The position numbers and the translations under genes are program-made. Of a DNA stretch of 64,000 bases, positions 45,333 to 53,856 are shown piece by piece. Source of the stretch: Fibrobacter sp. UWH4 (GTDB lineage Bacteria > Fibrobacterota > Fibrobacteria > Fibrobacterales > Fibrobacteraceae); the NCBI RefSeq assembly GCF_900142475.1, contig NZ_FRAY01000001.1:620001-684000 (forward strand), written 5' to 3'. Every line of letters begins with the position of its first letter. Position 1 is the stretch's first letter. The notes beneath the pieces are model-generated. The model ran no database searches. It was given only the letters and a program-made list of their open reading frames with translations, and was not told the DNA's origin.

Positions 45333-47555
45333 TTAAGATTTAAGACTTTTTATCTTTTCCCATTCGTTTCGGTGCTGTATGCATTCGTTAATAATTTTGG
45401 ATAATTCGTTTTCATTAGTCTGCTTTAACGCGAGCTGTTTCTTTGCGATGGTTTCATCTAATGAGTTGTTTTGCAATTTGAGATTTTGTTCGGCAAGCGC
45501 ATTTGCAATGTTTGCTTTTTGGATGAAGTAGGCCATATGGTCTAATACAGAATTGATTACTTTTGCGTATACAGCATCGAGTTCTTTACTGTGATATGCA
45601 AGTTGCTCTTCTAAAAAGCGAATTTTCTTTTCTAGAAGAAATGACTCTTTTCTATAATATGGGGTTGCCAATTTTTCAATAATAGAGTTTGCGGCGACAT
45701 CTATTGAGTTGATTATATTGTCGATATTATCTTTTTCAGAATCGTAAATGTGATATCTGAATTCAACATGATGTCGTTCGCTAAAATCTTTTTTATTATT
45801 CGTGATTTTAATTATTTTTATTGCGCAAAAATATCCGTTTGAATTCTCTAGGATAATGACATTCCCTGCAACTAGTGATTTGCACCTTGACGTAAAATTA
45901 AATGCTTCAGGGATGTTTTGATATTGAGGGAAATCTACGATGTCCGGATTGAAAAATAGGCTTTTGACTCCGTCTCGATAACAATAAATACTGTCATCGC
46001 CACATTCACTCCATCGTGTGTCGAATGCTTTTTTGCCGTTTCCTATAATGAAACTGCCATTGTTTAGCGTGTAGTCTAGAATTATAGAATCCTCTAAATT
46101 CGTGTTGACAAAAATAGAAGTTTTATTTTGTTGTGAAATGTCATTTCCTTTTGGCATGTGTACCAAGTTGTTACGTTCAAAATAACGTAAGCCAAGAGAT
46201 TCCACAAAAGACATTTCCGCCAACATTATTTCATTTTTGTGGTTCTCTATATAGTCTGAATACTGTTCGTCTTGTAAATTTGGATTGTCTGTTTTTAAAA
46301 ATAAAATCAATGCTTTTGAACGCACTGCTCCGAGTGAGATTTTTTTGGGAAACGCATATGTGGTGTATGGATTTTTTTCTCCATCGTCATAGAAGATTTC
46401 AGAAGATGCTCCACAAGCGTAATCAATAAATTGATTGTATGCTTTTCGTTGATAAGTTAATGAGTTGACAGTAAAATAATTGCTGTATGAAGTTTTCCAA
46501 AACCAATTTTTTAAATCTTTAATTTGTTTTTCTGAGGGGTTTGAAATCTTTCTAAAGAATTCCATTATAAAAATTAACTGCATGTTATAAGGCAGGTATT
46601 TGTATTTATTTACATGCAATTCGTTGTGAAGAAATTGTACCGCCTTTTTGATAAAGGGGATGGTTTCTCTCGTCGTCTTTGCAAAATCATCTCGTTGGGC
46701 TAAATGCTCAATGTCAGTTTGGTCGAAATATAATTTGCCGAAAGAACTTTGAATGCAACGAAATAGAACATTTCTTGGTGTCTTTTCGAATCCAAATTCC
46801 TTTAAATCGCGCTGTATTTTCGTTATTTCATCAGAAAATTTAAAATTATTTTTTTTGTACGACAACGCATTGACCATCCAGTCAAAAGAAATGTCTACGC
46901 CTTTGGAATTTAGCCTAGAAAAGATTTCAACAGCTTCTTCAATATTTGCATCATTAATTTCAATACATGCGATTTTATATTCGATGAAACGACTTGCTAG
47001 GGAGTCTGCTCGGTCTAAAAGATTGTCGATTTCGTCTTTAGGAATCTTTGGCTCTATGTTTGTTCTAGAATATTGGCGAAAATCACTGCTGCTCAATAAA
47101 ACGTGAAGTGGAACTTGATACGGTTGCTTTGTTACATCGTTGCGTGGGTAGAAAAATTCTTCGTTTTTTAAATCGTAGTATAAGTTAAACAACGATTTGT
47201 ACATTTGCTCGTCACAAGCAAAACTTGATTTGTCTGGGTTTGTCAAACAACCGAACATTGAAGAAAGTCTTTGGAATCCGTCAAGCACATACCATTTTTG
47301 ATCATTGTTTTGGGGTAGCTCGAATGGTCCAACTTTACGAGATTCTTCCCAATTCATTTTTTCTGAAGGCTTCCATAGCAGAAGAGATCCTATGGGATAA
47401 TTTTTTTTAATGCTGTCAAACAAATCCTTAATATTATCACAAGTCCAAACAAAATCTCGTTGGAAGGGGGGGACGCAAACTAGCCCTTGCTTGACTTCCG
47501 TGATAAGCGAGCCTATTGTTTTGATTTTTGTGTCAATAGTAAGTTTTTTGCACAT
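45333..47555 (-). CDS. DUF262 (ParB/GmrS-like) protein with coiled-coil C-terminus
   Basis: 740 residues from ATG 47555, with AGAGGGA as ribosome-binding site; an earlier frame start overlaps the upstream gene. The N-terminal DUF262 domain (about 1-230) has VPPFQRDFVW (28-37), PIGSLLLWK and LDGFQRLSS, the latter being the DGQQR nucleotide-binding motif with Phe at one position. A helical middle follows, and a C-terminal coiled coil (about 640-735, rich in Glu/Lys/Leu). DUF262 proteins hydrolyse nucleotides or cut DNA in several defence systems (GmrSD and others). Third gene of a three-gene minus-strand operon with an ATPase and a TOPRIM-like protein. AT-rich compared with the flanks. Confidence 0.88.
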   Translation of the reverse strand: MCKKLTIDTKIKTIGSLITEVKQGLVCVPPFQRDFVWTCDNIKDLFDSIKKNYPIGSLLLWKPSEKMNWEESRKVGPFELPQNNDQKWYVLDGFQRLSSMFGCLTNPDKSSFACDEQMYKSLFNLYYDLKNEEFFYPRNDVTKQPYQVPLHVLLSSSDFRQYSRTNIEPKIPKDEIDNLLDRADSLASRFIEYKIACIEINDANIEEAVEIFSRLNSKGVDISFDWMVNALSYKKNNFKFSDEITKIQRDLKEFGFEKTPRNVLFRCIQSSFGKLYFDQTDIEHLAQRDDFAKTTRETIPFIKKAVQFLHNELHVNKYKYLPYNMQLIFIMEFFRKISNPSEKQIKDLKNWFWKTSYSNYFTVNSLTYQRKAYNQFIDYACGASSEIFYDDGEKNPYTTYAFPKKISLGAVRSKALILFLKTDNPNLQDEQYSDYIENHKNEIMLAEMSFVESLGLRYFERNNLVHMPKGNDISQQNKTSIFVNTNLEDSIILDYTLNNGSFIIGNGKKAFDTRWSECGDDSIYCYRDGVKSLFFNPDIVDFPQYQNIPEAFNFTSRCKSLVAGNVIILENSNGYFCAIKIIKITNNKKDFSERHHVEFRYHIYDSEKDNIDNIINSIDVAANSIIEKLATPYYRKESFLLEKKIRFLEEQLAYHSKELDAVYAKVINSVLDHMAYFIQKANIANALAEQNLKLQNNSLDETIAKKQLALKQTNENELSKIINECIQHRNEWEKIKSLKS

Positions 47556-47562
47556 ATTCCCT

Positions 47563-48609
47563 CTATAGAATTTTTTCAAGTTCCGAAGCTATATCGCTTA
47601 GTTCGTTAGGATTTTGAGACATTCGTTTTTGCAATGATTGTCTGTGCACATAAGATGATTCTTCAAATTGTTTTGACAAACGTTCTTTAAAATTTGCAAT
47701 ACCAGATCCATTCGACAAGTAATTCCAATTAGAGTCACTTATAGTAGAATAAAGTTTTTTTATTTCCTCTTTCATGAAATTTCTATCACATGCTGTACAA
47801 ACAACCATTTTGTCAGGATCCTGTTCAGGTGTATATGACGAACGAAACTTGTTTTTTATTTTAAATCCACATTGCATGTCATAGAAATCCTTCTGCTCGT
47901 CTGTTAAATGCCGAAAAGCGTTGAACCATCCATTATTACTTCCGCATAACTCCTGTATTGCATCATCAGGCAAATAATTTTCTGCTTCTCTCTTTTCAAG
48001 AATGTGATATTTTATATTCCACTTATTCAAGTCAGATATTGCCCGATCGTATTTATGGTTTTCATCGCCGAAAAATTCCCTGTCGCTGTCCCAAAGAACA
48101 TAATATCTAAAGAATTTTATTTTGTTTTTAAAATCTTGTTCTTTTCTAGAAAAAATTGCTTTTGTTGAACCACACCCGCCTAGATGCTGTGGAAGAATTT
48201 TATTCTTCTCTAAAGCTTTTTTTATTCGAGTACTTCCAAAATGCTTTATAATGCAATTAAGAAAATAACCATCGTTTTGAATGTTCTCTACATAGACATA
48301 CATTGGCAAAGTAACATAATCTATAGCTTCTTGAATATTGAAAACTTTTTTTACGATTTCTGAATGACCATTCATGCAAACGTCGATAACTTCACCGCGA
48401 TATGGGGGCAATGTCATGTTAACGTTAATTGATTGCTTAATTATATTTTGTAAACTTTGGGGAAGAGATTTGAACGATCCGGTTTTCAAAGATTTCGGTC
48501 TGACGAGAATTGAGTTTATTCCTGAACTAAGAGATATGATAGAAAGTAATCCTATCAACTCTTCTATAGCCCCCCTTTCAAAACATGAATCATCAATCCT
48601 ACAAAGCAT
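47563..48609 (-). CDS. TOPRIM-like nuclease candidate
   Basis: 348 residues from ATG 48609, preceded by AAGG; a TTG eight codons upstream is less likely. No strong family match, but the spacing of acidic residues fits a TOPRIM fold: MYVYVENIQNDGYF (E108) on a strand followed by a nucleotide-type loop, YYVLWDSDREF (D174, D176), and ILEKREAENYLP (E208, E210). The last motif closely resembles the KREIENYLP segment of OLD-family TOPRIM nucleases. A CTACDRN and other Cys appear towards the C-terminus. Sits between an OLD-like ATPase and DUF262; the 7-bp gap to DUF262 indicates one operon. Nuclease activity is inference. Confidence 0.72.
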   Translation of the reverse strand: MLCRIDDSCFERGAIEELIGLLSIISLSSGINSILVRPKSLKTGSFKSLPQSLQNIIKQSINVNMTLPPYRGEVIDVCMNGHSEIVKKVFNIQEAIDYVTLPMYVYVENIQNDGYFLNCIIKHFGSTRIKKALEKNKILPQHLGGCGSTKAIFSRKEQDFKNKIKFFRYYVLWDSDREFFGDENHKYDRAISDLNKWNIKYHILEKREAENYLPDDAIQELCGSNNGWFNAFRHLTDEQKDFYDMQCGFKIKNKFRSSYTPEQDPDKMVVCTACDRNFMKEEIKKLYSTISDSNWNYLSNGSGIANFKERLSKQFEESSYVHRQSLQKRMSQNPNELSDIASELEKIL

Positions 48610-48610
48610 T

Positions 48611-49795
48611 TTATACCTTATTTTGTGCTTCAAAAATAGCTATCGATTCTGCCAAAGTTTCTTCAAAAACACCTTCTGGCCAGTAATTTACTGATCCATC
48701 TTCATTTATTTCGACTGAAACAAGCTTGCTACAGCACTCATTTTTATCAAATTCTACAGAATAAAGAGCGACGTCATTAACAGAAAGTTTTTTTTCTGCA
48801 ATTAATCTTCTTAAGCGTAGAATAAAATTGATTGAGTGGGTTTCTACAAGATAAGATTTGTTGCAATCATTTTTTGTGCTTAAGGCGATTAATTCTGCAA
48901 GGTTTCCATGAGCTGCCGGATGCAAATGTGTTTCCGGTTCTTCTAATACAATAATGGTCGGTTCATCGCATGTGCGACTTGCTCGCGTAACAATCGGAAG
49001 GGATTGGGCTATGCCTACGCCAGCATCTGTAATATTTATATTTAATTTGTTTGCTTGTTCCATTTCAATGGAGTAAACAGGATCTCTGTCACGGTTTACT
49101 TTTATTTTCCATCCATTGAAATTGTTTTCATACCACTTTGAAACATTTTTTAGAAGTTCTTGATTAACGGTTTTTGAATCATCAATTAAAAACTGGTAGT
49201 TGATGCGACCATCATTTTCTTCACAAGATTTAAATGTGTTTGATTGTAAAAATGCGTATGGAAGCCAACGAAATGCTCCAATGTAATCAATGTTAAAACG
49301 CAATGTGTTTATAATTTGTTGAGCAAACAGCTTGTATTTGTCATGACTTGGTGTAATTCCGTTAAAATACACTCCTGGAACGGGATTTTTTGTTACAAGA
49401 TCATGAAGTTCGTCGTCCTCACCAGGTTCAAGTCCAATTTTGTCGTCTTTGTTTTGAGCTGTCCAGCGTTCTATTTTCGAATGGCCATTTTCTTCGTTGA
49501 CAAAAAAAGAAAATTCAAGAGAATTTTTTTTGTTATCTTCAAAAAAGAATGAAACAGCTCTATGACCACGACCATACACAAGGCTTCTCATATCCTCGAT
49601 GTGTAGTCCGTTTTTTGTAGGGTCGAATACTTCAGCTGATTGGCAGTTAATGGCTGATTGTAAAATCGATGGTATTTTGAGAATAGCGCTTTTGCCAGAG
49701 TTGTTTTTTCCAAAAATTACTGTGACGGGTTTTAATGAAAGCGTCTGTTCGTTTTTGAAAATTTTATAGTAGCTAAAACGAATGTTTTTTATCAT
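48611..49795 (-). CDS. DUF3696-type AAA ATPase (OLD/RecF-like)
   Basis: 394 residues. Walker A FGKNNSGKSAIL (28-39), a long inserted middle, then Walker B TIIVLEEPETHLHP and ETHSINFILRLRR (switch/H-loop). The tail SVEINEDGSVNYWPEGVFEE fits the DUF3696 C-terminus. ABC-type ATPases of this kind act as sensors or motors in phage-defence operons. It heads the ATPase-TOPRIM-DUF262 operon; its stop lies 1 bp from the next start codon. The composition recalls the Menshen three-gene systems as I remember them, which needs checking by search. Confidence 0.88.
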   Translation of the reverse strand: MIKNIRFSYYKIFKNEQTLSLKPVTVIFGKNNSGKSAILKIPSILQSAINCQSAEVFDPTKNGLHIEDMRSLVYGRGHRAVSFFFEDNKKNSLEFSFFVNEENGHSKIERWTAQNKDDKIGLEPGEDDELHDLVTKNPVPGVYFNGITPSHDKYKLFAQQIINTLRFNIDYIGAFRWLPYAFLQSNTFKSCEENDGRINYQFLIDDSKTVNQELLKNVSKWYENNFNGWKIKVNRDRDPVYSIEMEQANKLNINITDAGVGIAQSLPIVTRASRTCDEPTIIVLEEPETHLHPAAHGNLAELIALSTKNDCNKSYLVETHSINFILRLRRLIAEKKLSVNDVALYSVEFDKNECCSKLVSVEINEDGSVNYWPEGVFEETLAESIAIFEAQNKV

Positions 49796-49917
49796 ATTAT
49801 CACCTAATGTGTATAATTTAGATTTAAATAACCTTTAATGATTGCTGAATTCAAAAAAAAGATGCTTTTAAGAATAGTTGTCCTGTTTTAATGTCATAAC
49901 CTTGAAAAATATCCCGG

Positions 49918-49961
49918 TGTGACGCGAATCATGCTGGTTGTGAAATGAATACGGTTATAAT
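49918..49961 (+). promoter_or_regulatory. CRP-like class II promoter of cassette 1
   Basis: TGTGA-CGCGAA-TCATG (49918-49933), then 22 bp, then TATAAT (49956-49961). The palindrome centre lies about 42 bp before the expected start point, the spacing of class II CRP/FNR activation. Divergent from the ATPase gene. Confidence 0.7.
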
Positions 49962-50022
49962 ACGCCCACGTTCCAGCGGTATACAAAAAAAGTCGGACTG
50001 CGGGGCGGGGTGTGGGCTGAAT

Positions 50023-50060
50023 ATGGGGGCTTTTTACCCCCATTTGGGGTGTTTATGGCT
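50023..50060 (+). promoter_or_regulatory. Leader hairpin before the mini-ORF
   Basis: ATGGGGG and CCCCCAT pair around CTTTTTA in the untranslated leader; the same hairpin is kept in cassette 2 (about 57691-57711). It may be an attenuator or mRNA stabiliser. A longer open frame runs through this stretch but its codons are not conserved between the copies. Confidence 0.5.
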
Positions 50061-50117
50061 GGTCAAATAGCTTTCTTTATTATCTTTTTCTTAAAAATAA
50101 GAACAGATTTTGTTCCT

Positions 50118-50234
50118 ATGAATGAATCGGATGTAAAAGTAAAAGGGCCTGGTCCCTATTCGATTGAGCGGTTGAAACCGCGATTTATGGTGGATGCCTT
50201 ATCCATCGAGATTTTGCTTTCAAAAAAAGTTTAA
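50118..50234 (+). CDS. 38-residue mini-protein with LEPR-like motif (cassette 1)
   Basis: Starts MNESDVKVKGPGPYS and then reads IERLKPRFMVDA, which aligns with IEALEPRLMMDA and IEQLEPRQMFSA of the two LEPR-XLL proteins at the same distance from the N-terminus (16 against 17 and 15). The stop is 18 bp before the lipoprotein gene. Compared with the copy at 57786, five codons near the end differ: three changes are synonymous (including TTA/CTG), one is Leu/Ile and one Glu/Gly, which favours translation. No strong ribosome-binding site is seen. It may be a small secreted or decoy peptide, or the 5' stump of an old LEPR gene. Confidence 0.55.
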   Translation: MNESDVKVKGPGPYSIERLKPRFMVDALSIEILLSKKV

Positions 50235-50252
50235 TAACAGGAGTACTAAAAG

Positions 50253-51404
50253 ATGAACAAGTTCAAGACACTACTTTTCTTAGCCGTGTTTGGCGGGATA
50301 GGCCTTTGGGGCTGTGACGACTCGTCGTCGGCAAGTGAAGGCAACAATGAATCATCCGCTGTTGAATCATCTTCAAGCGTAAAGGACTCTGATTCCACCG
50401 AAGAGTCATCCTCTTCGATTGACAAGAAGTCTTCGGGTAACGAAACCAAAGACAAGTCATCGAGTAGTGAGAATAAGTCTAGCAGTTCCGCGAAAGAAAC
50501 GAAGAACTCCTCCGACTCCAAGAGTTCCAGTTCTGTAAAATCGGGAGATTCTTCTAGCAGTAAGAAGAATGTGTCTAGCTCGTCGGTGAATTCGTCTTCA
50601 AGCAAGAACCAAAGTAGTAGTTCTTCTGTGAAACAATCGAGTTCTAGTTCTAATCTTGTTCAATCATCAAGTAGTAAAGGTAATCCATGGGGAACTTCTG
50701 CAGAATGGGGACCTTTCAACTGCAATGTGAATGGGGGGTGCTTAGAATTTACAGATGACCGAAATGACCGAACTTATAAGTACATGAAGTTTGATGGAAA
50801 AAAGTGTTTGAACTTTAATGACAAAGGAAAATGTACGGACGAAAAGGATACCACCATCTATGCAATGGTAGAAAACTTAAATATTGGGAAAATGGTAGAT
50901 GGATCACTGGATCAAAATGTTGATAACGAGATAGAACGATATTGTTATGATAATGATACGCTTATATGCCACTACTATGGAGGCCTTTATCAGTGGGCAG
51001 AGATGATGGGCTTCAATGACAGTTGTAATACCAAGAGTTGTGCTCACTTGATTCAAGAAAATCACCAAGGAATTTGTCCAGACAAATGGCATCTGTTGAC
51101 ATACGAAGATTTCTATATCATTTTGAATAGCAATGGAAACACACATGGAATAGAGGGCTTGCGGTCGACGTTTGGTTGTGGAGGATATAATGGAACAGGT
51201 TTTAGCCTTGTATGTGGTGGAGAAAATTGGGGATATGCATATGATAATTTTGATGAGGGCGTATATTGGTTCTACCCAGAAGAGACTGATTCGAATTTGC
51301 TTAAAGCGAGTGGTTCATATACAGGTCTATCAATGACAACCGTTAGAAAGGGTTCTTATAAAAAAACACATGGTTTTTCGGTTAGATGTGTTAAAGCTGA
51401 GTGA
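50253..51404 (+). CDS. FISUMP-domain lipoprotein with serine-rich linker (cassette 1)
   Basis: 383 residues. Signal peptide MNKFKTLLFLAVFGGIGLWG with lipidated C21 (LWGC). Residues about 22-145 are a Ser-rich spacer typical of Fibrobacter surface proteins. The C-terminal domain (about 190-383) matches the Fibrobacter major paralogous domain: VENLNIG, YGGLYQWAEMMGF, HQGICPDKWHLLTYEDF, GFSVRCVK. These domains are expected outside the outer membrane; function unknown. The first 130 residues are nearly identical to the copy at 57921 while the C-terminal domain has diverged. Ribosome-binding site AACAGGAGTA. The LEPR-XLL gene follows 42 bp downstream. Confidence 0.93.
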   Translation: MNKFKTLLFLAVFGGIGLWGCDDSSSASEGNNESSAVESSSSVKDSDSTEESSSSIDKKSSGNETKDKSSSSENKSSSSAKETKNSSDSKSSSSVKSGDSSSSKKNVSSSSVNSSSSKNQSSSSSVKQSSSSSNLVQSSSSKGNPWGTSAEWGPFNCNVNGGCLEFTDDRNDRTYKYMKFDGKKCLNFNDKGKCTDEKDTTIYAMVENLNIGKMVDGSLDQNVDNEIERYCYDNDTLICHYYGGLYQWAEMMGFNDSCNTKSCAHLIQENHQGICPDKWHLLTYEDFYIILNSNGNTHGIEGLRSTFGCGGYNGTGFSLVCGGENWGYAYDNFDEGVYWFYPEETDSNLLKASGSYTGLSMTTVRKGSYKKTHGFSVRCVKAE

Positions 51405-51446
51405 TTTTTTTACGGGTAAAAAGTTTTTCACCAACAAAGGGTCGTT

Positions 51447-53843
51447 ATGTCAAAGAAACAACAGAGAAAAAGTCTAAACAAGAACAACTACAAAATCGAG
51501 GCTCTCGAACCTCGTTTGATGATGGATGCCAATGTAGATTACAATGACTTTGTTGATGAAATTACTGATTACAATTATGCAAGTGCTCTGAGCTCAACTC
51601 TTTCAGAGATGCAGCAAAATGTTGACCAATCCTTTACGGAGGCTTTGGGCAAGTTAAATCTTGCTAACGTTTCTTCGGTACAGGATTTCTTCAGCAGCCT
51701 CACAAATGATGCTGCATCTAAATGGAATAGCTTGCTCCAGGCAATTTCCGCTATTCCGCAGAACCAACAGAATAGCCTAGAAGTCTCGGATATTGCCAGC
51801 GTGATTAATGCTGCCGATATTGGAATTTTGGCTTCGGCAGACAACAATACTCTTTCTCTTTCCGTTGAATCGTCCGCTACCCCCCTTTTAAATGCCTTAG
51901 AACTTGGTGACTTTGATGTTGCTTTAACCGACCTTTCGGCGGTTATTAATACATCTGCGAAAATAACCATTAGCTTTGCAGATGCTGCACCAAACGACAA
52001 CGAAGACATTCTTACAGTATCCGCGATTAGTGGTACGGCTCTTGAAGCAGAGGTGAGTGTTGCTGACCTAAATACGGGTACGGGTGTTGGCTACATGAAC
52101 ATGTCCCTTAACGATGTTGCCGATGTAAACAATGATGTCGAATTGAGTGTTTCCTACGATTCTACGAATGGTTTTGATTCGCAATTCTTGATGGATGTTG
52201 AGTTGTCGCTGACTTCTGGAAATTTACCGTTTAGATTCAAAAATAATGGGCAAATCAAAATTACGGAAAATGATGGCGGAGATGTCGTTTGTTCGATTCC
52301 GGAAATAGAGTTTACGAATTCTCAATTTGATTTGCAGACGATTCTTGGAATAATTGATGAATTTGAAATTCCTTTCCTTAAACAATTGAGCTTTGAAATA
52401 GGTGGGGATCGGAAAAGGATTTCTGATATTGGGCTTATGATAAACGAGTATTGGACTCGTGCCTCCCTTGCGATGAACGCCGCTGTTTCGCGAGTAGAAA
52501 ATGTTGATTGTCTGAATATGGAAACTCTCCGAAAATGCTTCGGGATGATTACCAACCTTTCGGCGGTTTCTGGAATACTTGATAAAATAGAAATTATTTC
52601 ATCGAATTCTTCATTTGATATACTTTCGACAAATTCCTTTAGTGCGTCCGATATTGTAGACTTGTCTTCTGGTGAAATAAAAGTTCGTTTTACGCCAAAT
52701 TTGTTGGATGTTGCTGGTGATGTTGATTTGGGACTTTTTAAGCTTGGCGGAGTGAAGGCTGATTGTTTTATTGAACTGAATTTAGGAGTATCGGTTAATG
52801 AAAATGGACGGTTGTCCTTTACATCGGTTTCCTTGAATGAAGTTGGCCTGTCTGTAAAAACAACGGCGCAAGATGAAAATGTCCACATAGGGCTTTTTGA
52901 TGCTGAAGTAAAAAACTGTGGACTGGATTATAATATCTCTGTAAAGAATGTCCAAAATGAACTGAAATGGTCGTCAGATAAACTTGAAATCTCTTTTGGT
53001 ACACTCGAGTTGAAATCTGGTTCGGTATGCGTTTGTAAAGTAAATGAGAATCCTACAGATAATACCTTTAAGTATAGTTTTGAAGATGCTGAATGGAAAA
53101 TGCCTGATGCTATTAAGCAGTTTGTCTCGCTTTCGGGAGATACACTACAGCAGCAACTGTTGTCATATCTTAATGCTCTGCAAAGTTCCTTGCGTTCCCT
53201 TATTCGGGACAAGGTCAAGTTGGGCGTCTTTGACGGCTCTGTTGATAAAATTGTTGATGTCATTGACAAAATTGATAAGGTTGTTTATGGTTCTGAAGAT
53301 AGTACAAATCCAGGACTGGTAAGTGTCCTGAATGGGTTGTATAAATTGAATTTTTCTAGCGTTGAAGATTTTGTTGAGATTTTTGATTCAAAATGGATGA
53401 AAGTTTTTGGCTTGACGCCGACTGACCTTTCCGAAAATGGAATCGTTGATGGGAAGGTCTGCTCCTTGAAATATATAGATTTGAACGGAAATGAGATTGT
53501 CCCGACTAGTGGTGAAGTGTCTGAAGGTGGAATCGAAGATGAACAGCAGCCGGATTTTAAAAAGTATCGAATCGATTTTAATATTTTCTTTAAGATAGAT
53601 GAAGAAATGAACCTGGATTTTGCCAATAAGCTAGGTTCTATTTTGGCGAATGTTTCTACAGATGGAACAATTGGTTTTGTGGGAAAAGCCGGATTCAAGT
53701 TTAGTCTTGGTGTTGACTTCTCATCAGAAAAAATCTCTGCTGACACAACAATAGGCTCAATTCTTGGAACAAATGGTTCAGATGCTTTAGAAAACCATGA
53801 TTACTTGACTGGTCAAGGTTCACTTTCATTTAGTTTTTACTAG
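51447..53843 (+). CDS. LEPR-XLL surface/secreted protein, short form (cassette 1)
   Basis: 798 residues. Basic N-terminus, then the LEPR-XLL motif KIEALEPRLMMDA (16-28), which marks very large exported proteins in several phyla. The rest is beta-rich, acidic, Ser/Asp/Asn-rich and nearly free of Cys, typical of an extracellular adhesin-like protein. It is similar over its length to the first 765 or so residues of the protein at 59105, which continues past 1632 residues. It stops in GSLSFSFY 13 bp before the AAA gene, so it may have been cut by the AAA-HNH insertion, or be a natural short paralogue. Export through the GAF-HlyD system is inference. Confidence 0.85.
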   Translation: MSKKQQRKSLNKNNYKIEALEPRLMMDANVDYNDFVDEITDYNYASALSSTLSEMQQNVDQSFTEALGKLNLANVSSVQDFFSSLTNDAASKWNSLLQAISAIPQNQQNSLEVSDIASVINAADIGILASADNNTLSLSVESSATPLLNALELGDFDVALTDLSAVINTSAKITISFADAAPNDNEDILTVSAISGTALEAEVSVADLNTGTGVGYMNMSLNDVADVNNDVELSVSYDSTNGFDSQFLMDVELSLTSGNLPFRFKNNGQIKITENDGGDVVCSIPEIEFTNSQFDLQTILGIIDEFEIPFLKQLSFEIGGDRKRISDIGLMINEYWTRASLAMNAAVSRVENVDCLNMETLRKCFGMITNLSAVSGILDKIEIISSNSSFDILSTNSFSASDIVDLSSGEIKVRFTPNLLDVAGDVDLGLFKLGGVKADCFIELNLGVSVNENGRLSFTSVSLNEVGLSVKTTAQDENVHIGLFDAEVKNCGLDYNISVKNVQNELKWSSDKLEISFGTLELKSGSVCVCKVNENPTDNTFKYSFEDAEWKMPDAIKQFVSLSGDTLQQQLLSYLNALQSSLRSLIRDKVKLGVFDGSVDKIVDVIDKIDKVVYGSEDSTNPGLVSVLNGLYKLNFSSVEDFVEIFDSKWMKVFGLTPTDLSENGIVDGKVCSLKYIDLNGNEIVPTSGEVSEGGIEDEQQPDFKKYRIDFNIFFKIDEEMNLDFANKLGSILANVSTDGTIGFVGKAGFKFSLGVDFSSEKISADTTIGSILGTNGSDALENHDYLTGQGSLSFSFY

Positions 53844-53856
53844 CTTTGGAACGCAA

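Noticed and set aside
50010..50234. Longer 74-codon frame upstream of the mini-ORF
   Set aside because: The part before 50118 differs between the copies mainly by amino-acid changes and overlaps a conserved hairpin, so it looks like untranslated leader.
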